From NCBI GenBank assembly GCA_020444545.1, contig JAHLKT010000008.1, positions 164,253 through 228,252 of the forward strand: DNA of 64,000 nt, in the 5' to 3' direction. The first letter of the stretch is position 1. Every line of letters begins with the position of its first letter. The translations under genes and the position numbers were made by a program. The notes below the pieces were generated by a model that made no database searches, had not been told where the DNA came from, and worked only from the letters and a program-made list of their open reading frames with translations. Below, piece by piece: positions 1 through 8,804 of this stretch. This stretch comes from Desulfarculaceae bacterium (GTDB lineage: Bacteria; Desulfobacterota; Desulfarculia; Desulfarculales; Desulfarculaceae).

Positions 1-80
1 ACAACGGCCAGCGCGTGCTGGCCCTGAAGGGCGACCAGATGCGCCGCGCCTGGCGGCGGCGCTTCGGGAGGATGGTGTGA
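1..80 (+). CDS. purL: Phosphoribosylformylglycinamidine synthase subunit PurL, C-terminal end (partial)
   Basis: Only the last 25 codons are in the window, read in the frame starting at base 3 and ending with TGA at 78-80. The peptide is basic (residues such as RRAWRRRFG) and would be the extreme C-terminus of the large FGAM synthase subunit. The assignment rests mainly on context: the next gene, purQ, starts inside this stop codon, which is the normal arrangement for the two subunits that together convert FGAR to FGAM in purine synthesis. The tail alone is too short to prove the family. Confidence 0.6.
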   Translation, partial: NGQRVLALKGDQMRRAWRRRFGRMV

Positions 81-925
81 TGCCGGGCGTGGATAACGTG
101 AAAGCCCTGGTGCTCACCGGCTTCGGGCTCAACTGCGACTGGGAGACCGCCCACACCCTGCGCCTGGCCGGGGCCGAGGCCCACCGGGTGCACATAAGCG
201 ACCTGACCGGCACCGCCAAGCGCAAGGCCACGAAAACCCTGGATGATTACCAGATACTCGTCTTTGACGGCGGCTTCGCCTGGGGCGACGACCACGGGGC
301 CGGGGTGCTCCTGGCCACCCGCCTGGGCAACCACCTGGGCGATCAGCTGCGGGCCTTTTTGGAGCGCGGCGGCCTGGTCATGGGCATCTGCAACGGCTTC
401 CAGGCCCTGGTGAACCTGGGCCTATTGCCCATGCTGGACGGCTGGAAGCGGCAGGTGGCCTTGGCGGCCAACGACTGCGGCAACTTCCAGGACCGCTGGG
501 TGGAGCTTTTAGTCGAACCTCAGAACGCCTGCCTGTTCACCAAGGGCATGGACCGCCTGGACCTGCCCATCCGCCACGGCGAGGGCAAGCTGGTCTGCGA
601 TGAGGCCACCCTGGCCGAGCTGGAAGCCAAAGGCATGGTGGCGGTGCGCTACGGCAACGGGCGCGGCAAGCGGGCCGACGGAAAATGGCCGGCGAACCCC
701 AATGGTTCGCTCAATGATATCGCTGGCATATGCGACCCCACCGGGCGGGTTTTCGGGCTGATGCCCCATCCCGAGGGCTTTTACCGCGCCTCGCAGCACC
801 CGGATTACACCCTGACCCGCGAGCGGGCCCGCCGCAAGGGCAAGGACAGTGACCCCCTGGGTCCGGGCGCGGGCCTGGCCATGTTCGTCAACGCGGTCAA
901 GGCCGCCCGGGAGGGCCTGGCGTGA
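80..925 (+). CDS. purQ: Phosphoribosylformylglycinamidine synthase, glutamine amidotransferase subunit PurQ
   Basis: Class I glutamine amidotransferase that supplies ammonia to PurL for the FGAR to FGAM step of purine synthesis. The nucleophile elbow GICNGFQ places the catalytic Cys at about residue 104. The His/Glu pair of the triad is in MPHPEGF (His230, Glu232). At 281 residues it is longer than the short Bacillus-type PurQ (about 227), with extra sequence around residues 195-225. I chose ATG at 80, whose A is the last base of the preceding TGA; a GTG lies one codon upstream at 77. The stop overlaps the GTG start of the next gene, so translational coupling is likely. Confidence 0.93.
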   Translation: MPGVDNVKALVLTGFGLNCDWETAHTLRLAGAEAHRVHISDLTGTAKRKATKTLDDYQILVFDGGFAWGDDHGAGVLLATRLGNHLGDQLRAFLERGGLVMGICNGFQALVNLGLLPMLDGWKRQVALAANDCGNFQDRWVELLVEPQNACLFTKGMDRLDLPIRHGEGKLVCDEATLAELEAKGMVAVRYGNGRGKRADGKWPANPNGSLNDIAGICDPTGRVFGLMPHPEGFYRASQHPDYTLTRERARRKGKDSDPLGPGAGLAMFVNAVKAAREGLA

Positions 926-2031
926 CCCCTGCCGGACCGCCGCTGAACAGCATCGAACCCGGCAGCGAGCTGACCGGCAGCTACCTCCTGCTGCGCTGCT
1001 CCCTGGGCACCACCAAAAACGGCAAGCCTTACGGCATGTTGCGCCTGGGGGACCGCACCGGGGAGGTGGAGGCCAAGCTCTGGGACCGGGCCGAGGAGCT
1101 ACTCTCCGGCCTGGAGCCGGGCATGGTGGCCGCGGTGAGCGGCAAGGTGGATTCCTACCAGGGCCGCACCCAGGTGGTGCTCAACCATCTGGCCCACGAC
1201 CCGGCCTGCGAGCCGGCCGAGTTTCTGCCCGCCAGCCCGGTGCCCCTGGCCGAGCTGCAAGCCGGGCTGGCCGAGGCCCTGGCCTGGGTGACTCAGCCTG
1301 ACTTGAAGCAATTGCTCGAATCTGTTTTCGTGGCCGACCGCGAGTTCGCGGCCACCTTTGAGCGCGCCCCGGCCGCCAAGGGGGCCCACCACAACTATGT
1401 GCACGGACTCCTTGAGCATACGGTCTCTTGCGCCCGGGCGGCCCGCGCCTCGGCCGCGCTCTATCCGGGCGAGATCGAGGCCCAGGTGCTCATCGCCGGG
1501 GCCCTGCTGCACGACATCGGCAAGGTGCGCGAGCTGACCATAGGCCCGCCCATCGACTACACCGACGAGGGGCGCATGGAGGGGCATCTGGCCCTGGGCC
1601 TGCGCATGCTTGAGGTCAAGATGGCGGCGATCCCGGAGTTTCCCCCCCGCCTGGCCGAGCACCTGCGGCACATGATCCTGAGCCACCACGGTGCCTATGA
1701 GTTCGGCAGCCCGCGCAAGCCCAAGACCGCCGAGGCCTTGGCGCTCAACTTCGCCGACGACCTGGACGCCAAGATGAACATGGCGGCCAAGGCCCGCCGC
1801 GAGGCCGGGCCGGGCCATTGGAGCGAGTACCACCGCCTGCTGGAGCGCTTCCTCTACGTGGGCCCCGGCCCCCTGGAGGGCCTGGCCCCCGGCGAGGCGA
1901 TTGACGAGCCCGTCGAGCCCGGGGAAGCCGCGCCCCCCGAAGAGCCGCCCAAGGCCAAGCGCAAAAAACGCGCCGCGCCCGAGGCCCCGCCGGTCCCGGA
2001 CCTGTTCGCCGGGTCCGGAGAGGGAAGCTAG
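922..2031 (+). CDS. OB-fold / HD-domain nuclease, YhaM-like 3'-5' exoribonuclease family
   Basis: 369 residues. The N-terminal third (about 15-95) reads as an OB-fold nucleic-acid-binding domain (RLGDRTGEVEAKLW, VSGKVDSYQGR). The middle is an HD phosphohydrolase domain with YVHGLLEHT (about 160-167) and the metal-binding LLHDIGK (His197-Asp198), followed by a second histidine motif, ILSHHG. This OB-HD order is that of Bacillus YhaM, a 3'-5' exoribonuclease. The last 50 residues are a Pro/Lys/Glu-rich tail ending in a short hydrophobic stretch. Start is GTG at 922, overlapping the purQ stop (GTGA). It sits between a purine gene and replication/repair genes; substrate is inferred only from the family. 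Confidence 0.8.
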   Translation: MTPAGPPLNSIEPGSELTGSYLLLRCSLGTTKNGKPYGMLRLGDRTGEVEAKLWDRAEELLSGLEPGMVAAVSGKVDSYQGRTQVVLNHLAHDPACEPAEFLPASPVPLAELQAGLAEALAWVTQPDLKQLLESVFVADREFAATFERAPAAKGAHHNYVHGLLEHTVSCARAARASAALYPGEIEAQVLIAGALLHDIGKVRELTIGPPIDYTDEGRMEGHLALGLRMLEVKMAAIPEFPPRLAEHLRHMILSHHGAYEFGSPRKPKTAEALALNFADDLDAKMNMAAKARREAGPGHWSEYHRLLERFLYVGPGPLEGLAPGEAIDEPVEPGEAAPPEEPPKAKRKKRAAPEAPPVPDLFAGSGEGS

Positions 2032-2034
2032 GCC

Positions 2035-2709
2035 GTGGAGAGCGCGGCGCAAAACCGGGCCCCCTTCATCACCCTGGAGGGCGGCGAGGGGGCGGGCAAG
2101 AGCACCCAGCAGCGCATGTTGGTGCGCCGGGCCCGGGGCATGGGGCTCCAGGTGCTGGGCACCCGCGAGCCCGGGGCCACCGCTCTGGGCGCGGCGGTGC
2201 GCGAGGTGCTCACCATCCCGGGGCGGGACCATCCCCGCGAGCGTGCCGAGCTTTTGCTTTATCTGGCCGACCGGGCCCAGCACGTGCACCAGATCATCGC
2301 CCCGGCCCTGGACAGCGGCCAGGTGGTGATCTGCGACCGCTTCGCCGACTCCAGCGAGGTCTACCAGGGCCGCGCCCGGAGCCTGGGGGTGCAGTGGGTG
2401 CGCCAGCTGAACCGCTGGGCCTGCGGCGAGGTGTGGCCCTCGCTCACCCTGCTGTTGGACCAGGACCCGGCGGTGGGGCTCAAGCGGGTGCGGGAGCGCC
2501 AGTTTCAGCTGGGGCTGACCACCGACCGCCTGGAGAATGAGGGCCTGGAGTTTCACCAACAGGTGCGCGAGGGTTTCCTGGCCCAGGCCGAGGCCGAGCC
2601 GGAGCGCATCAAAGTGGTGGACGCGGGGCAGCCCCAGGAAGAGGTGGCCGCGGCCATCTGGGCCCTGGCCGAACCGATCCTAAAGGAGTTCAAACGCAGT
2701 GAAGCTTAG
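2035..2709 (+). CDS. tmk: Thymidylate kinase
   Basis: Phosphorylates dTMP to dTDP with ATP, in the cytoplasm, for DNA synthesis. The P-loop EGGEGAGKST lies at residues 15-24, the TREPG substrate-binding motif at 43-47 and the DRF motif at 101-103. Length 224 is close to the usual 205-215. Start is GTG at 2035, four bases after the preceding stop. The 3' end overlaps the GTG start of holB by 11 bases; the tmk-holB-ricT-metG order is a common conserved block in bacteria, which supports the calls for all four. Confidence 0.93.
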   Translation: MESAAQNRAPFITLEGGEGAGKSTQQRMLVRRARGMGLQVLGTREPGATALGAAVREVLTIPGRDHPRERAELLLYLADRAQHVHQIIAPALDSGQVVICDRFADSSEVYQGRARSLGVQWVRQLNRWACGEVWPSLTLLLDQDPAVGLKRVRERQFQLGLTTDRLENEGLEFHQQVREGFLAQAEAEPERIKVVDAGQPQEEVAAAIWALAEPILKEFKRSEA

Positions 2710-3691
2710 CGGAGTGATAGGGCAGCCCAGGGCGCGGCGCCAGCTTGAGGACGAGTTGGGCGCGGGGCGCCTGGCCCATGCCTATCTCTTCGCCGGGCCC
2801 TCCGGGGTGGGCCGGGCCACCACGGCGGTGGCCCTGTTCGCGGCGGCCAACTGCGAGGCGCCCGAGGGCGGCACGGCCTGCGGGAGCTGCGGCTCCTGTC
2901 GCCGCATCGCCGCCGGCACCCACGAAGACCTGATCGTGCTGGAGCCGCCCAGCGAGTCCCGCTCCAGCCAGATCAAGGTGGAGGCGGTGCGCGAGGCCAT
3001 CCGGGCCACCGGCTTCGCGCCCTTTGCCGGGGGCACCCGGCTCATCCTCATCAAGCGGGCGGGCCACCTGAACCCGGCCAGCGCCAACGCGCTCTTGAAA
3101 ACCCTGGAAGAACCGCCGCCCAACAATATTCTGGTGCTCACGGTCAGCGACCCCAAGGAGATCCTGCCCACCTTGGTGAGCCGCTGCCGCAAGGTCAACT
3201 TCCTGCCCCTGGCACCAGAGCAGATCGAGGCCGAGCTGGTGCGCCGGGGCGAGGCCCCCGAGGAGGCGCGGCTCAAGGCCGGTCTGGCCGGGGGCAGCCT
3301 GGGCCGGGCCCTGGGCCTGGACACCGGGGCGCTCAGGCGGGACCTCTCCCGCCTGCTGGCCCGCCTGGAGGGCGGGGGGGCCCTGGAAGACTGGTCCTTT
3401 GCCGAGGAGCTGGTGGGCGACCACCGGGGCTCCAAGGGCATCGACCGCGAGGGCATCAGCCAGGCCCTGGACCTTTTGGCCCTGCACTTCCGGGACGCGG
3501 CGGTGAGCGCCGCCGGACGCCCGGAGATGGCCTGTTTGCCCTCCACCCAACGGGCGGGTGACATTTCCGACGCCTGCACCGCCTTTGCGCGGGTGCGCCG
3601 GGCCCAGGGGCAGATCCTGGGCAACGCCGCGCCCGAGTTGGCCTTGGTGGTGCTGCTTGGCGAATTAAAGGAGGCCGCGGTACATGGGTAA
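2699..3691 (+). CDS. holB: DNA polymerase III delta-prime subunit
   Basis: Clamp-loader subunit of the replicase. The N-terminal AAA+ domain has a P-loop-like GPSGVGRAT at 33-41, in which the Walker lysine is an arginine; this fits a delta-prime that does not hydrolyse ATP. Four zinc-type cysteines follow (Cys52, 61, 64, 67). Also present are LLKTLEEPP and the VSRC arginine/cysteine motif. 330 residues, typical length. Start is GTG at 2699 inside tmk; the stop lies 8 bases inside ricT, so the genes look translationally coupled. Confidence 0.92.
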   Translation: MKLSGVIGQPRARRQLEDELGAGRLAHAYLFAGPSGVGRATTAVALFAAANCEAPEGGTACGSCGSCRRIAAGTHEDLIVLEPPSESRSSQIKVEAVREAIRATGFAPFAGGTRLILIKRAGHLNPASANALLKTLEEPPPNNILVLTVSDPKEILPTLVSRCRKVNFLPLAPEQIEAELVRRGEAPEEARLKAGLAGGSLGRALGLDTGALRRDLSRLLARLEGGGALEDWSFAEELVGDHRGSKGIDREGISQALDLLALHFRDAAVSAAGRPEMACLPSTQRAGDISDACTAFARVRRAQGQILGNAAPELALVVLLGELKEAAVHG

Positions 3692-4703
3692 GACAGTGGG
3701 AATCCGCTTTTCCCGCGGCAGCAAGATATACGACTTCGACGCCGGGCACTTCGTGCTCAAGGCGGGCGACAGCGTGATCGTGGAGACCGAGTTCGGCCTG
3801 GCCCTGGGCGAGGTGGTGCGCGGCCCCCGGCCCCAGCCCTTGATCCCCGAGGGCGAGACCGAGCTGGAGCTCAAGCAGGTCTTCCGCCTGGCCACGGAAG
3901 AAGACCTGGAGCAGCAGGCGGCCAACGAGACCCTGGAGAAGGAGGCCTACCGCTTCTGCCAGGAGCGCATCGCCGCGCGCAAGCTGGACATGAACCTGGT
4001 CAAGGTGGAGTGCATCTTCGACCGCTCCAAGGTGATCTTCTTCTTCACCGCCGAGGGCCGCCTGGACTTCCGCGAGCTGGTCAAGGACTTGGTGGGGCGC
4101 TTCCGCACCCGGGTGGAGATGCGCCAGATCGGGGTGCGCCACGAGGCCAAGCTCCTGGGTGGGCTGGGCTCCTGCGGCCGCGAGGTCTGCTGCGCCACCT
4201 TCCTCCGGGACTTCGAGCCGGTGAGCGTGAAGATGGCCAAGGAGCAGAACCTCAGCCTGAATCCCACCAAGATCAGCGGGCTCTGCGGGCGGCTCATGTG
4301 CTGCCTCACCTATGAATTCGAGACCTACAAGGCGCTCAAAAAAGACCTGCCCAAGCTGGGCAAGCGCCTGAGCCTGGCCGACGGACGCGACGCCAAGGTC
4401 ATTCGCCAGAACGTGCTGGAAAAAAGAGTCACCTTGTACATCCCCGGCGAGGGCGAGCTGAGCGTGGGGCCCGAGGAGCTGGCCAAGCTCATGGGCAAGG
4501 GCCCCGACGGCCAGGCCTTGCCCGAGCAAAACAAGTCGGCCGCGCCGCCCAAGGACGGCGGAGCCGGAGGCGCCAAACCCCAGGGACAGGGGCAGGCGCC
4601 CAAGGGCGATGGCCGGGATCAGCAGGGCAAGGGGGGCAAGCCCGCCTCCTCCCGCCGGCGGCGCCCCCGCCGCCGGGGCAAGAAGGGACCCAAGACATCA
4701 TGA
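3684..4703 (+). CDS. ricT: PSP1-domain regulatory iron-sulfur protein RicT (YaaT)
   Basis: PSP1-family protein. Two cysteine clusters, GSCGREVCC (Cys164, 169, 170) and GLCGRLMCC (Cys201, 206, 207), match the conserved signature. In Bacillus subtilis RicT forms part of an Fe-S-containing complex (RicAFT) that affects RNase Y-dependent mRNA maturation; here ricA and ricF are not next door. The C-terminal 90 residues are an unusual Pro/Gly/Lys/Arg-rich, probably disordered and basic tail ending in an Arg-rich run, which could bind nucleic acid. A clear AAAGGAGG ribosome site precedes the ATG. The stop TGA overlaps the metG ATG. Confidence 0.88.
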   Translation: MGKTVGIRFSRGSKIYDFDAGHFVLKAGDSVIVETEFGLALGEVVRGPRPQPLIPEGETELELKQVFRLATEEDLEQQAANETLEKEAYRFCQERIAARKLDMNLVKVECIFDRSKVIFFFTAEGRLDFRELVKDLVGRFRTRVEMRQIGVRHEAKLLGGLGSCGREVCCATFLRDFEPVSVKMAKEQNLSLNPTKISGLCGRLMCCLTYEFETYKALKKDLPKLGKRLSLADGRDAKVIRQNVLEKRVTLYIPGEGELSVGPEELAKLMGKGPDGQALPEQNKSAAPPKDGGAGGAKPQGQGQAPKGDGRDQQGKGGKPASSRRRRPRRRGKKGPKTS

Positions 4704-6673
4704 GCCAAGCATTCTATATAACCACGCCCATCTACTACGTGAACGCGGAGCCTCACCTGGGCCACGCCTACACCACCATCGTGGCCGACGTGGCCGCCCG
4801 CTATCACCGCCTGGCCGGCGACCAGGTGCGCTTCCAGACCGGCACCGACGAGCACGGCGACAAGATCGCCCAGGCCGCCGAGGCCCGGGGGGTCACCCCC
4901 CAGCAGTACGCCGACCAGATCAGCGGCATGTTCCGCCATCTCTGGCCCGAGCTGCACATAACCAACGACAAGTTCATCCGCACCACCGACCCGGACCACA
5001 TCGAGGTGGTGCAGTCCATCCTGCAGAAGGTCTTCGACGCGGGCGACATATACAAGGACTCCTACGGCGGCAACTACTGCGTGGGCTGCGAGCGCTTCCT
5101 CACCGACAAGGAGCTGGTGAACGGCAAGTGCCCGGAGCACGACAAGGAGCCGGTGTACATCGAGGAAGAGAACTACTTCTTCCGCATGTCCAAGTACCAG
5201 GCGGCGCTCAAGGCCCACATCGAGGCCAACCCGGACTTCATCCGGCCCGAGCGCTACAAGAACGAGGTGCTGGCCATGCTGGCCGAGCCTCTGGAGGACC
5301 TGTGCATCTCCCGGCCCAAGACGCGGCTCACCTGGGGCATCACCCTGCCCTTTGACCAGGAGTTCGTCACCTACGTCTGGTTCGACGCCCTGATCAACTA
5401 CCTCACCGGCCTGGGCTGGCCCAGCGGCGAGAACTTCCATGCCTTCTGGCCCGCGGCCCAGCATCTCATCGCCAAGGACATCCTCAAGCCCCACGCCATC
5501 TTCTGGCCCACCATGCTCATGGCCCTGGGCGCGGCCGAAAATAAGGGCGTTGAGGCCTACCTCTACCAGCACCTGAACGTGCACGGTTACTGGAACGTGG
5601 ACCAGGCCAAGATGTCCAAGAGCCTGGGCAACGTGGTGCGTCCCCTGGAGCTGGCCGAGATCTACGGGGTGGAGCCCTTCCGCTACTTCCTCATGCGGGA
5701 GATGACCTTCGGCCTGGACTCCAGCTTCAGCGAAGAGCTGTTGGTGGAGCGCTACAACTCCGATTTGGCCAACGACCTGGGCAACCTCTTCTCGCGGGTG
5801 CTGACTCTGCTGCACAAGTACCGGGGCGGCGAGGTGCCCAAGCCCGGCCCGGAGCTGCCCGAGGACGCGGCCCTGAACAAGCTCATGGCCGCGGTGGTCT
5901 TCGAGTACCGCCGCGAGAACGACGGCTTCGCCTTCCACAAGGCCCTGGCCTCGGTGTGGAGCCTGATGAGCGCGGGCAACAAGTACGTGGTGTCCAACGA
6001 GCCCTGGGCCCTGGCCAAGAATCCCGAGGACGCCCCCCGCCTGGACCGGGTGCTCTACACCCTGTGCCAGCTCCTGGCCTCGGTGGCGGTCTTGATCTGG
6101 CCGGTGATGCCGCTCACCGCCGAGAAGATGGCCGGGGTGCTGGGGCTGGGCCGCATCAATGACGGCATGTTGGCCGACCTGGAGGCGGGCGATCTGCTGG
6201 CCCCGGGCACCCAGACCCACCAGCCGCCCGCCCTGTTCCCGCGCATCGACACCGCCAAGGTGAAGGCCAAGGCGGCCAAGGCCGAGCAGAAGGCCCAGCC
6301 CGCCGAGAAGCCCAAGAAGCAGAAGAAGGCCGCCGCCGAGCCCCCGGCCGAGATCGCCATCGACGAGTTCGCCCGGGTGCGCCTCAAGGTGGCCACGGTG
6401 GTCGCCGCCGAGAAGCTGCCCAAGGCCGACAAGCTCCTAAAGCTCACCGTGGACGCGGGCGAGCCCGAGACCCGCACCGTGGTGGCGGGCGTGGCCAAGC
6501 ACTACGCCCCCGAGGAGCTGGTGGGCAAGCAGGTGGTCATCGTGGCCAACCTCAAGCCGGCCAAGCTCATGGGCGTGACCAGCCAGGGCATGGTCCTGGC
6601 CGCGGTGGACGGCGATTCGTTGTGTGTCGTGTCGCCCAGCAAGGAATCCAAGCCCGGCAGCCAGGTGCGCTAG
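4700..6673 (+). CDS. metG: Methionyl-tRNA synthetase
   Basis: Class I aminoacyl-tRNA synthetase charging initiator and elongator tRNA-Met. The HIGH box is HLGH at 19-22 and the KMSKS loop is at residues 304-308. A zinc-knuckle region (CVGCERF then GKCPEH) lies around residues 125-155. A Lys/Ala-rich linker at about 515-550 leads to a C-terminal EMAP/Trbp-like tRNA-binding domain (from about residue 555), which in other bacteria also mediates dimerisation. 657 residues, normal for the two-domain form. ATG overlaps the ricT stop by ATGA. Confidence 0.97.
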   Translation: MSQAFYITTPIYYVNAEPHLGHAYTTIVADVAARYHRLAGDQVRFQTGTDEHGDKIAQAAEARGVTPQQYADQISGMFRHLWPELHITNDKFIRTTDPDHIEVVQSILQKVFDAGDIYKDSYGGNYCVGCERFLTDKELVNGKCPEHDKEPVYIEEENYFFRMSKYQAALKAHIEANPDFIRPERYKNEVLAMLAEPLEDLCISRPKTRLTWGITLPFDQEFVTYVWFDALINYLTGLGWPSGENFHAFWPAAQHLIAKDILKPHAIFWPTMLMALGAAENKGVEAYLYQHLNVHGYWNVDQAKMSKSLGNVVRPLELAEIYGVEPFRYFLMREMTFGLDSSFSEELLVERYNSDLANDLGNLFSRVLTLLHKYRGGEVPKPGPELPEDAALNKLMAAVVFEYRRENDGFAFHKALASVWSLMSAGNKYVVSNEPWALAKNPEDAPRLDRVLYTLCQLLASVAVLIWPVMPLTAEKMAGVLGLGRINDGMLADLEAGDLLAPGTQTHQPPALFPRIDTAKVKAKAAKAEQKAQPAEKPKKQKKAAAEPPAEIAIDEFARVRLKVATVVAAEKLPKADKLLKLTVDAGEPETRTVVAGVAKHYAPEELVGKQVVIVANLKPAKLMGVTSQGMVLAAVDGDSLCVVSPSKESKPGSQVR

Positions 6674-6711
6674 GCGCCGGCTGGCCGTGCCGGGAAAAGG
6701 CGGGAATCAAC

Positions 6712-7170
6712 ATGAAGCTACATTTCATTTCCCTTCCGTGCGGCGCTCGCAGGTTATTGGCTCTGCTTATGGCCGTGCCCTTGCTGCTGGCCCTGGCCCT
6801 GCCCGCCTTGGCCGCCGAGGAAGCCGGCGACCCGGCTGCCGACCAGGCCGCCCAAGCCTGGCTGGCCCTCATCGACCACGGCAAGTACGCCACCGCCTGG
6901 GACCAGGCCGGAGAGCTGCTGCGGAAGAACATCGCCAAGGCGGAGTTTGAAAAGCGCCTGGCCAAGGTGGCCGAGACCACCGGCCCGGCCACCCAGCGCA
7001 ACCTGGTGCGCAGCTTGGAGCTGAAAAACCCGCCCGAGGCCCCGCCGGGCAAGTACCTGGTGCTGCTCTACGCCCCCCTGTTCATCAAGCAGCCCAAGCT
7101 CATAGAGCAGGTGGCCATGAGCCAGAACGCAGACAAGCAGTGGAAGGTGGTGGGCTACTACCTCCGCTAA
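6712..7170 (+). CDS. Secreted DUF4019-type protein
   Basis: 152 residues with a cleavable-looking signal peptide (basic start, hydrophobic core LLLALALPALA, cleavage after about residue 35). The mature part (AWLALIDHGKYATAWDQA, then repeated charged/hydrophobic patterns and a final WKVVGYYLR) resembles the DUF4019 family of small periplasmic proteins of unknown function. ATG at 6712 is chosen because the signal peptide begins there and a purine-rich AAAAGGCGGG lies upstream; in-frame upstream codons would add an unlikely leader. It is the last gene of the block and is followed at once by a terminator. Confidence 0.7.
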   Translation: MKLHFISLPCGARRLLALLMAVPLLLALALPALAAEEAGDPAADQAAQAWLALIDHGKYATAWDQAGELLRKNIAKAEFEKRLAKVAETTGPATQRNLVRSLELKNPPEAPPGKYLVLLYAPLFIKQPKLIEQVAMSQNADKQWKVVGYYLR

Positions 7171-7191
7171 GCGCCCCCCGCAAAAAACTTC

Positions 7192-7230
7192 AAGGGCCTC
7201 GCCGACCGGCGAGGCCCTTTCTTTTTTTGC
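7192..7230 (+). terminator. Rho-independent terminator after the purQ-metG block
   Basis: A perfect 12-bp stem AAGGGCCTCGCC / GGCGAGGCCCTT (7192-7203 with 7208-7219) and a GACC loop, followed by a T-rich run (7220-7228). Confidence 0.92.
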
Positions 7231-7283
7231 ACGCCGTCACAAGGGCGCGGCTCGACGCCTTGCTTCTTTTCTCTCGCCCCACC

Positions 7284-7315
7284 CCCGGCACAGCCAGGCG
7301 TGGCTAGGCAAGGCG
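7284..7315. repeat. 32-bp interspersed repeat, copy 1
   Basis: This 32-base stretch is the exact reverse complement of 63897-63928 at the other end of the window. It lies between two convergent genes, just past a terminator, and contains the near-palindrome AGCCAGGCGTGGCT. An identity of this length 56 kb apart indicates a dispersed repeat family. Confidence 0.75.
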
Positions 7316-7327
7316 ACCCGAATGAAG

Positions 7328-7708
7328 CTAGCTTCTTACAAACGACCAGGCTTGGGCGATGTCGCTCACATCAAAATACTTCTCGATCAGCTCCTCGCTG
7401 GGCTTGCCCAGGAGCATATTGTCCAGCCGGATCAGGCCTTCCTCGATCTTGCTGTTGCCCACGATGGCCAGATGGCGCATCTTCTGGCGGTTGGCCAGGG
7501 CGTAGCGGGCGTCCTCCATGAAGGCCTCCCACTTCACGCCGCTAACCGGCAGCTGGTCGATCTTGACCAGCACGTTGACCCGGCCCGCGGCCGCGGCCAG
7601 GGCATCTTCAAAGGCCTTTTTGAACTGCTCCACATCGGCCTTGGTGTACTCCTGGCTGATCTCCACTCCCAGTACGTTGCCCGCGCTGCCATCCAGCACC
7701 TGAAACAT
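7328..7708 (-). CDS. SpoIIAA-like (STAS-fold) protein
   Basis: 126 residues. The sequence (begins MFQVLDGSAGNVLGVEIS, includes VNVLVKIDQLPVSGVKWEAF, ends FVRS) matches the pattern of the SpoIIAA-like/DUF3478 family: small single-domain proteins with a STAS/CRAL-TRIO-like fold and no known activity. No transmembrane segment or signal peptide. It lies downstream of the TraT-like gene on the same strand, but a terminator separates the two, so it is probably transcribed alone. The function is not known; only the fold family is proposed. Confidence 0.7.
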   Translation of the reverse strand: MFQVLDGSAGNVLGVEISQEYTKADVEQFKKAFEDALAAAAGRVNVLVKIDQLPVSGVKWEAFMEDARYALANRQKMRHLAIVGNSKIEEGLIRLDNMLLGKPSEELIEKYFDVSDIAQAWSFVRS

Positions 7709-7810
7709 GAGGCCCTCCCCTTCCCGCCTCTCTGGCGGGGATCAAAGTTTTCCCTTTTTATTTAGCTTCTTCGCTGGGGCAGGCCCCTGTCAACCCTCAT
7801 CTGGGGGCCC

Positions 7811-7848
7811 AAAAGCGGGCCCCCGATCCCATGGCGGGACCGGGGGCC
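7811..7848 (-). terminator. Rho-independent terminator after the TraT-like gene
   Basis: On the - strand, a 13-bp stem (one G-T pair) formed by 7836-7848 and 7818-7830 with a 5-base loop, followed by CG and TTTT. It sits 25 bases past the stop of the TraT-like gene. Confidence 0.75.
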
Positions 7849-7870
7849 GTGGAAGGCTATGGGGCTGGGC

Positions 7871-8611
7871 TTACATGACCCCGGCGATGGCCTGGGCGAT
7901 GCCCTGCCTGAGGGCGGGGTAGGCCTCGGGCCACTCCAGGTTGGTCTTGCGGGCCGTGGAGACGATGCGGGTCTGGTACTTCTTCATGTTGGCCGTGCTG
8001 GCCGACTGCTGGCTGATACGGGTATTGCCGGTGCCCTGCTTCAGGCTGGAGTCGAAGCGCTGCGAGGTGGGCGAAGCGCCGCGCTCGCTGAGTTGGAGGT
8101 CGGTGACCACCGCGTAGGTGTTCACCTTGACCATGGCCCCGCTGATCAGCTCGGCCGCGCCGCCGGCCACCGCGCCGATGGCCGCGCCGGCCCCGGCCTG
8201 GCTGCCGCCCAGCACCGCGCCGATGGCGCCGCCGGCGATGGGCCCGCCGAAGCCGGCCATCTTGGCCTTCTCCAGGGCCGACTCGTCGGTGAGCCCCACG
8301 GAGAGAACGTTGGCCTGCAACCAGAAGTGGGCCTGGTTGGGATCGTCCACCACCTTGAAGCCCTTGGCGGTCAGGGCGGCCACGATGTCCGGTTGCAGGT
8401 TGAACTGCTTGTCGCTGGTGTTGCGCACCTGCACGAAAACAGTGCGCTGGGCCGGTGCCACCGGGTCCAGGAAGATGGAGGCGCTCATCTTGTTCTGCAC
8501 CTTCAGATCCTTGTACCGGATTCCGGTGTAGGTGGCGGCGCAGCCGGCCAGCATGGCCAAGGCGGCCATCGCTGCCAGTAGGAGAATCAGCTTGGAAAAT
8601 CTACGGTTCAT
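7871..8611 (-). CDS. TraT-like complement-resistance/surface-exclusion lipoprotein
   Basis: 246 residues. The N-terminus is a lipoprotein signal with lipobox LAGC (lipidated Cys24). The body (YTGIRYKDLKVQNKMSASIF, a central Gly/Ala-rich hydrophobic stretch around residues 125-165, then VNTYAVVTDLQLSER) follows the TraT family of outer-membrane lipoproteins, known from F plasmids for surface exclusion and serum resistance. Chromosomal copies in environmental bacteria have no tested role. Start is ATG at 8611, preceded by an AGGAGG ribosome site; a further upstream start would bury the signal peptide. No conjugation genes are nearby, so a plasmid function is not implied. Confidence 0.85.
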   Translation of the reverse strand: MNRRFSKLILLLAAMAALAMLAGCAATYTGIRYKDLKVQNKMSASIFLDPVAPAQRTVFVQVRNTSDKQFNLQPDIVAALTAKGFKVVDDPNQAHFWLQANVLSVGLTDESALEKAKMAGFGGPIAGGAIGAVLGGSQAGAGAAIGAVAGGAAELISGAMVKVNTYAVVTDLQLSERGASPTSQRFDSSLKQGTGNTRISQQSASTANMKKYQTRIVSTARKTNLEWPEAYPALRQGIAQAIAGVM

Positions 8612-8772
8612 GGGTTTCCTCCTGTCAAAGCATGGGCAGGCCCGGACGGCACCTACCATCCGTCCGGCCTTGTGGCGGACCCAGCTTAGGCGGAGCCCGC
8701 GCGGGCTCCGATGTGTCCCTTATTATGGCTCAGCCCGGGCTCTATGCAAAGGGCAATGCCGCGCCCGGCCCG

Positions 8773-8804
8773 GGATTATTTTGGGCCTGCGCTCAAAATA
8801 ATCC
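8773..8804. promoter_or_regulatory. Operator-like inverted repeat, upstream copy (O1) of the DUF134 promoter
   Basis: Perfect 11-bp arms GGATTATTTTG (8773-8783) and CAAAATAATCC (8794-8804) abutting the -35 box. The core, GGGC-4 nt-GCTC, recurs at the -10 region (8831-8856), which suggests two binding sites for one dimeric regulator. Confidence 0.65.
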
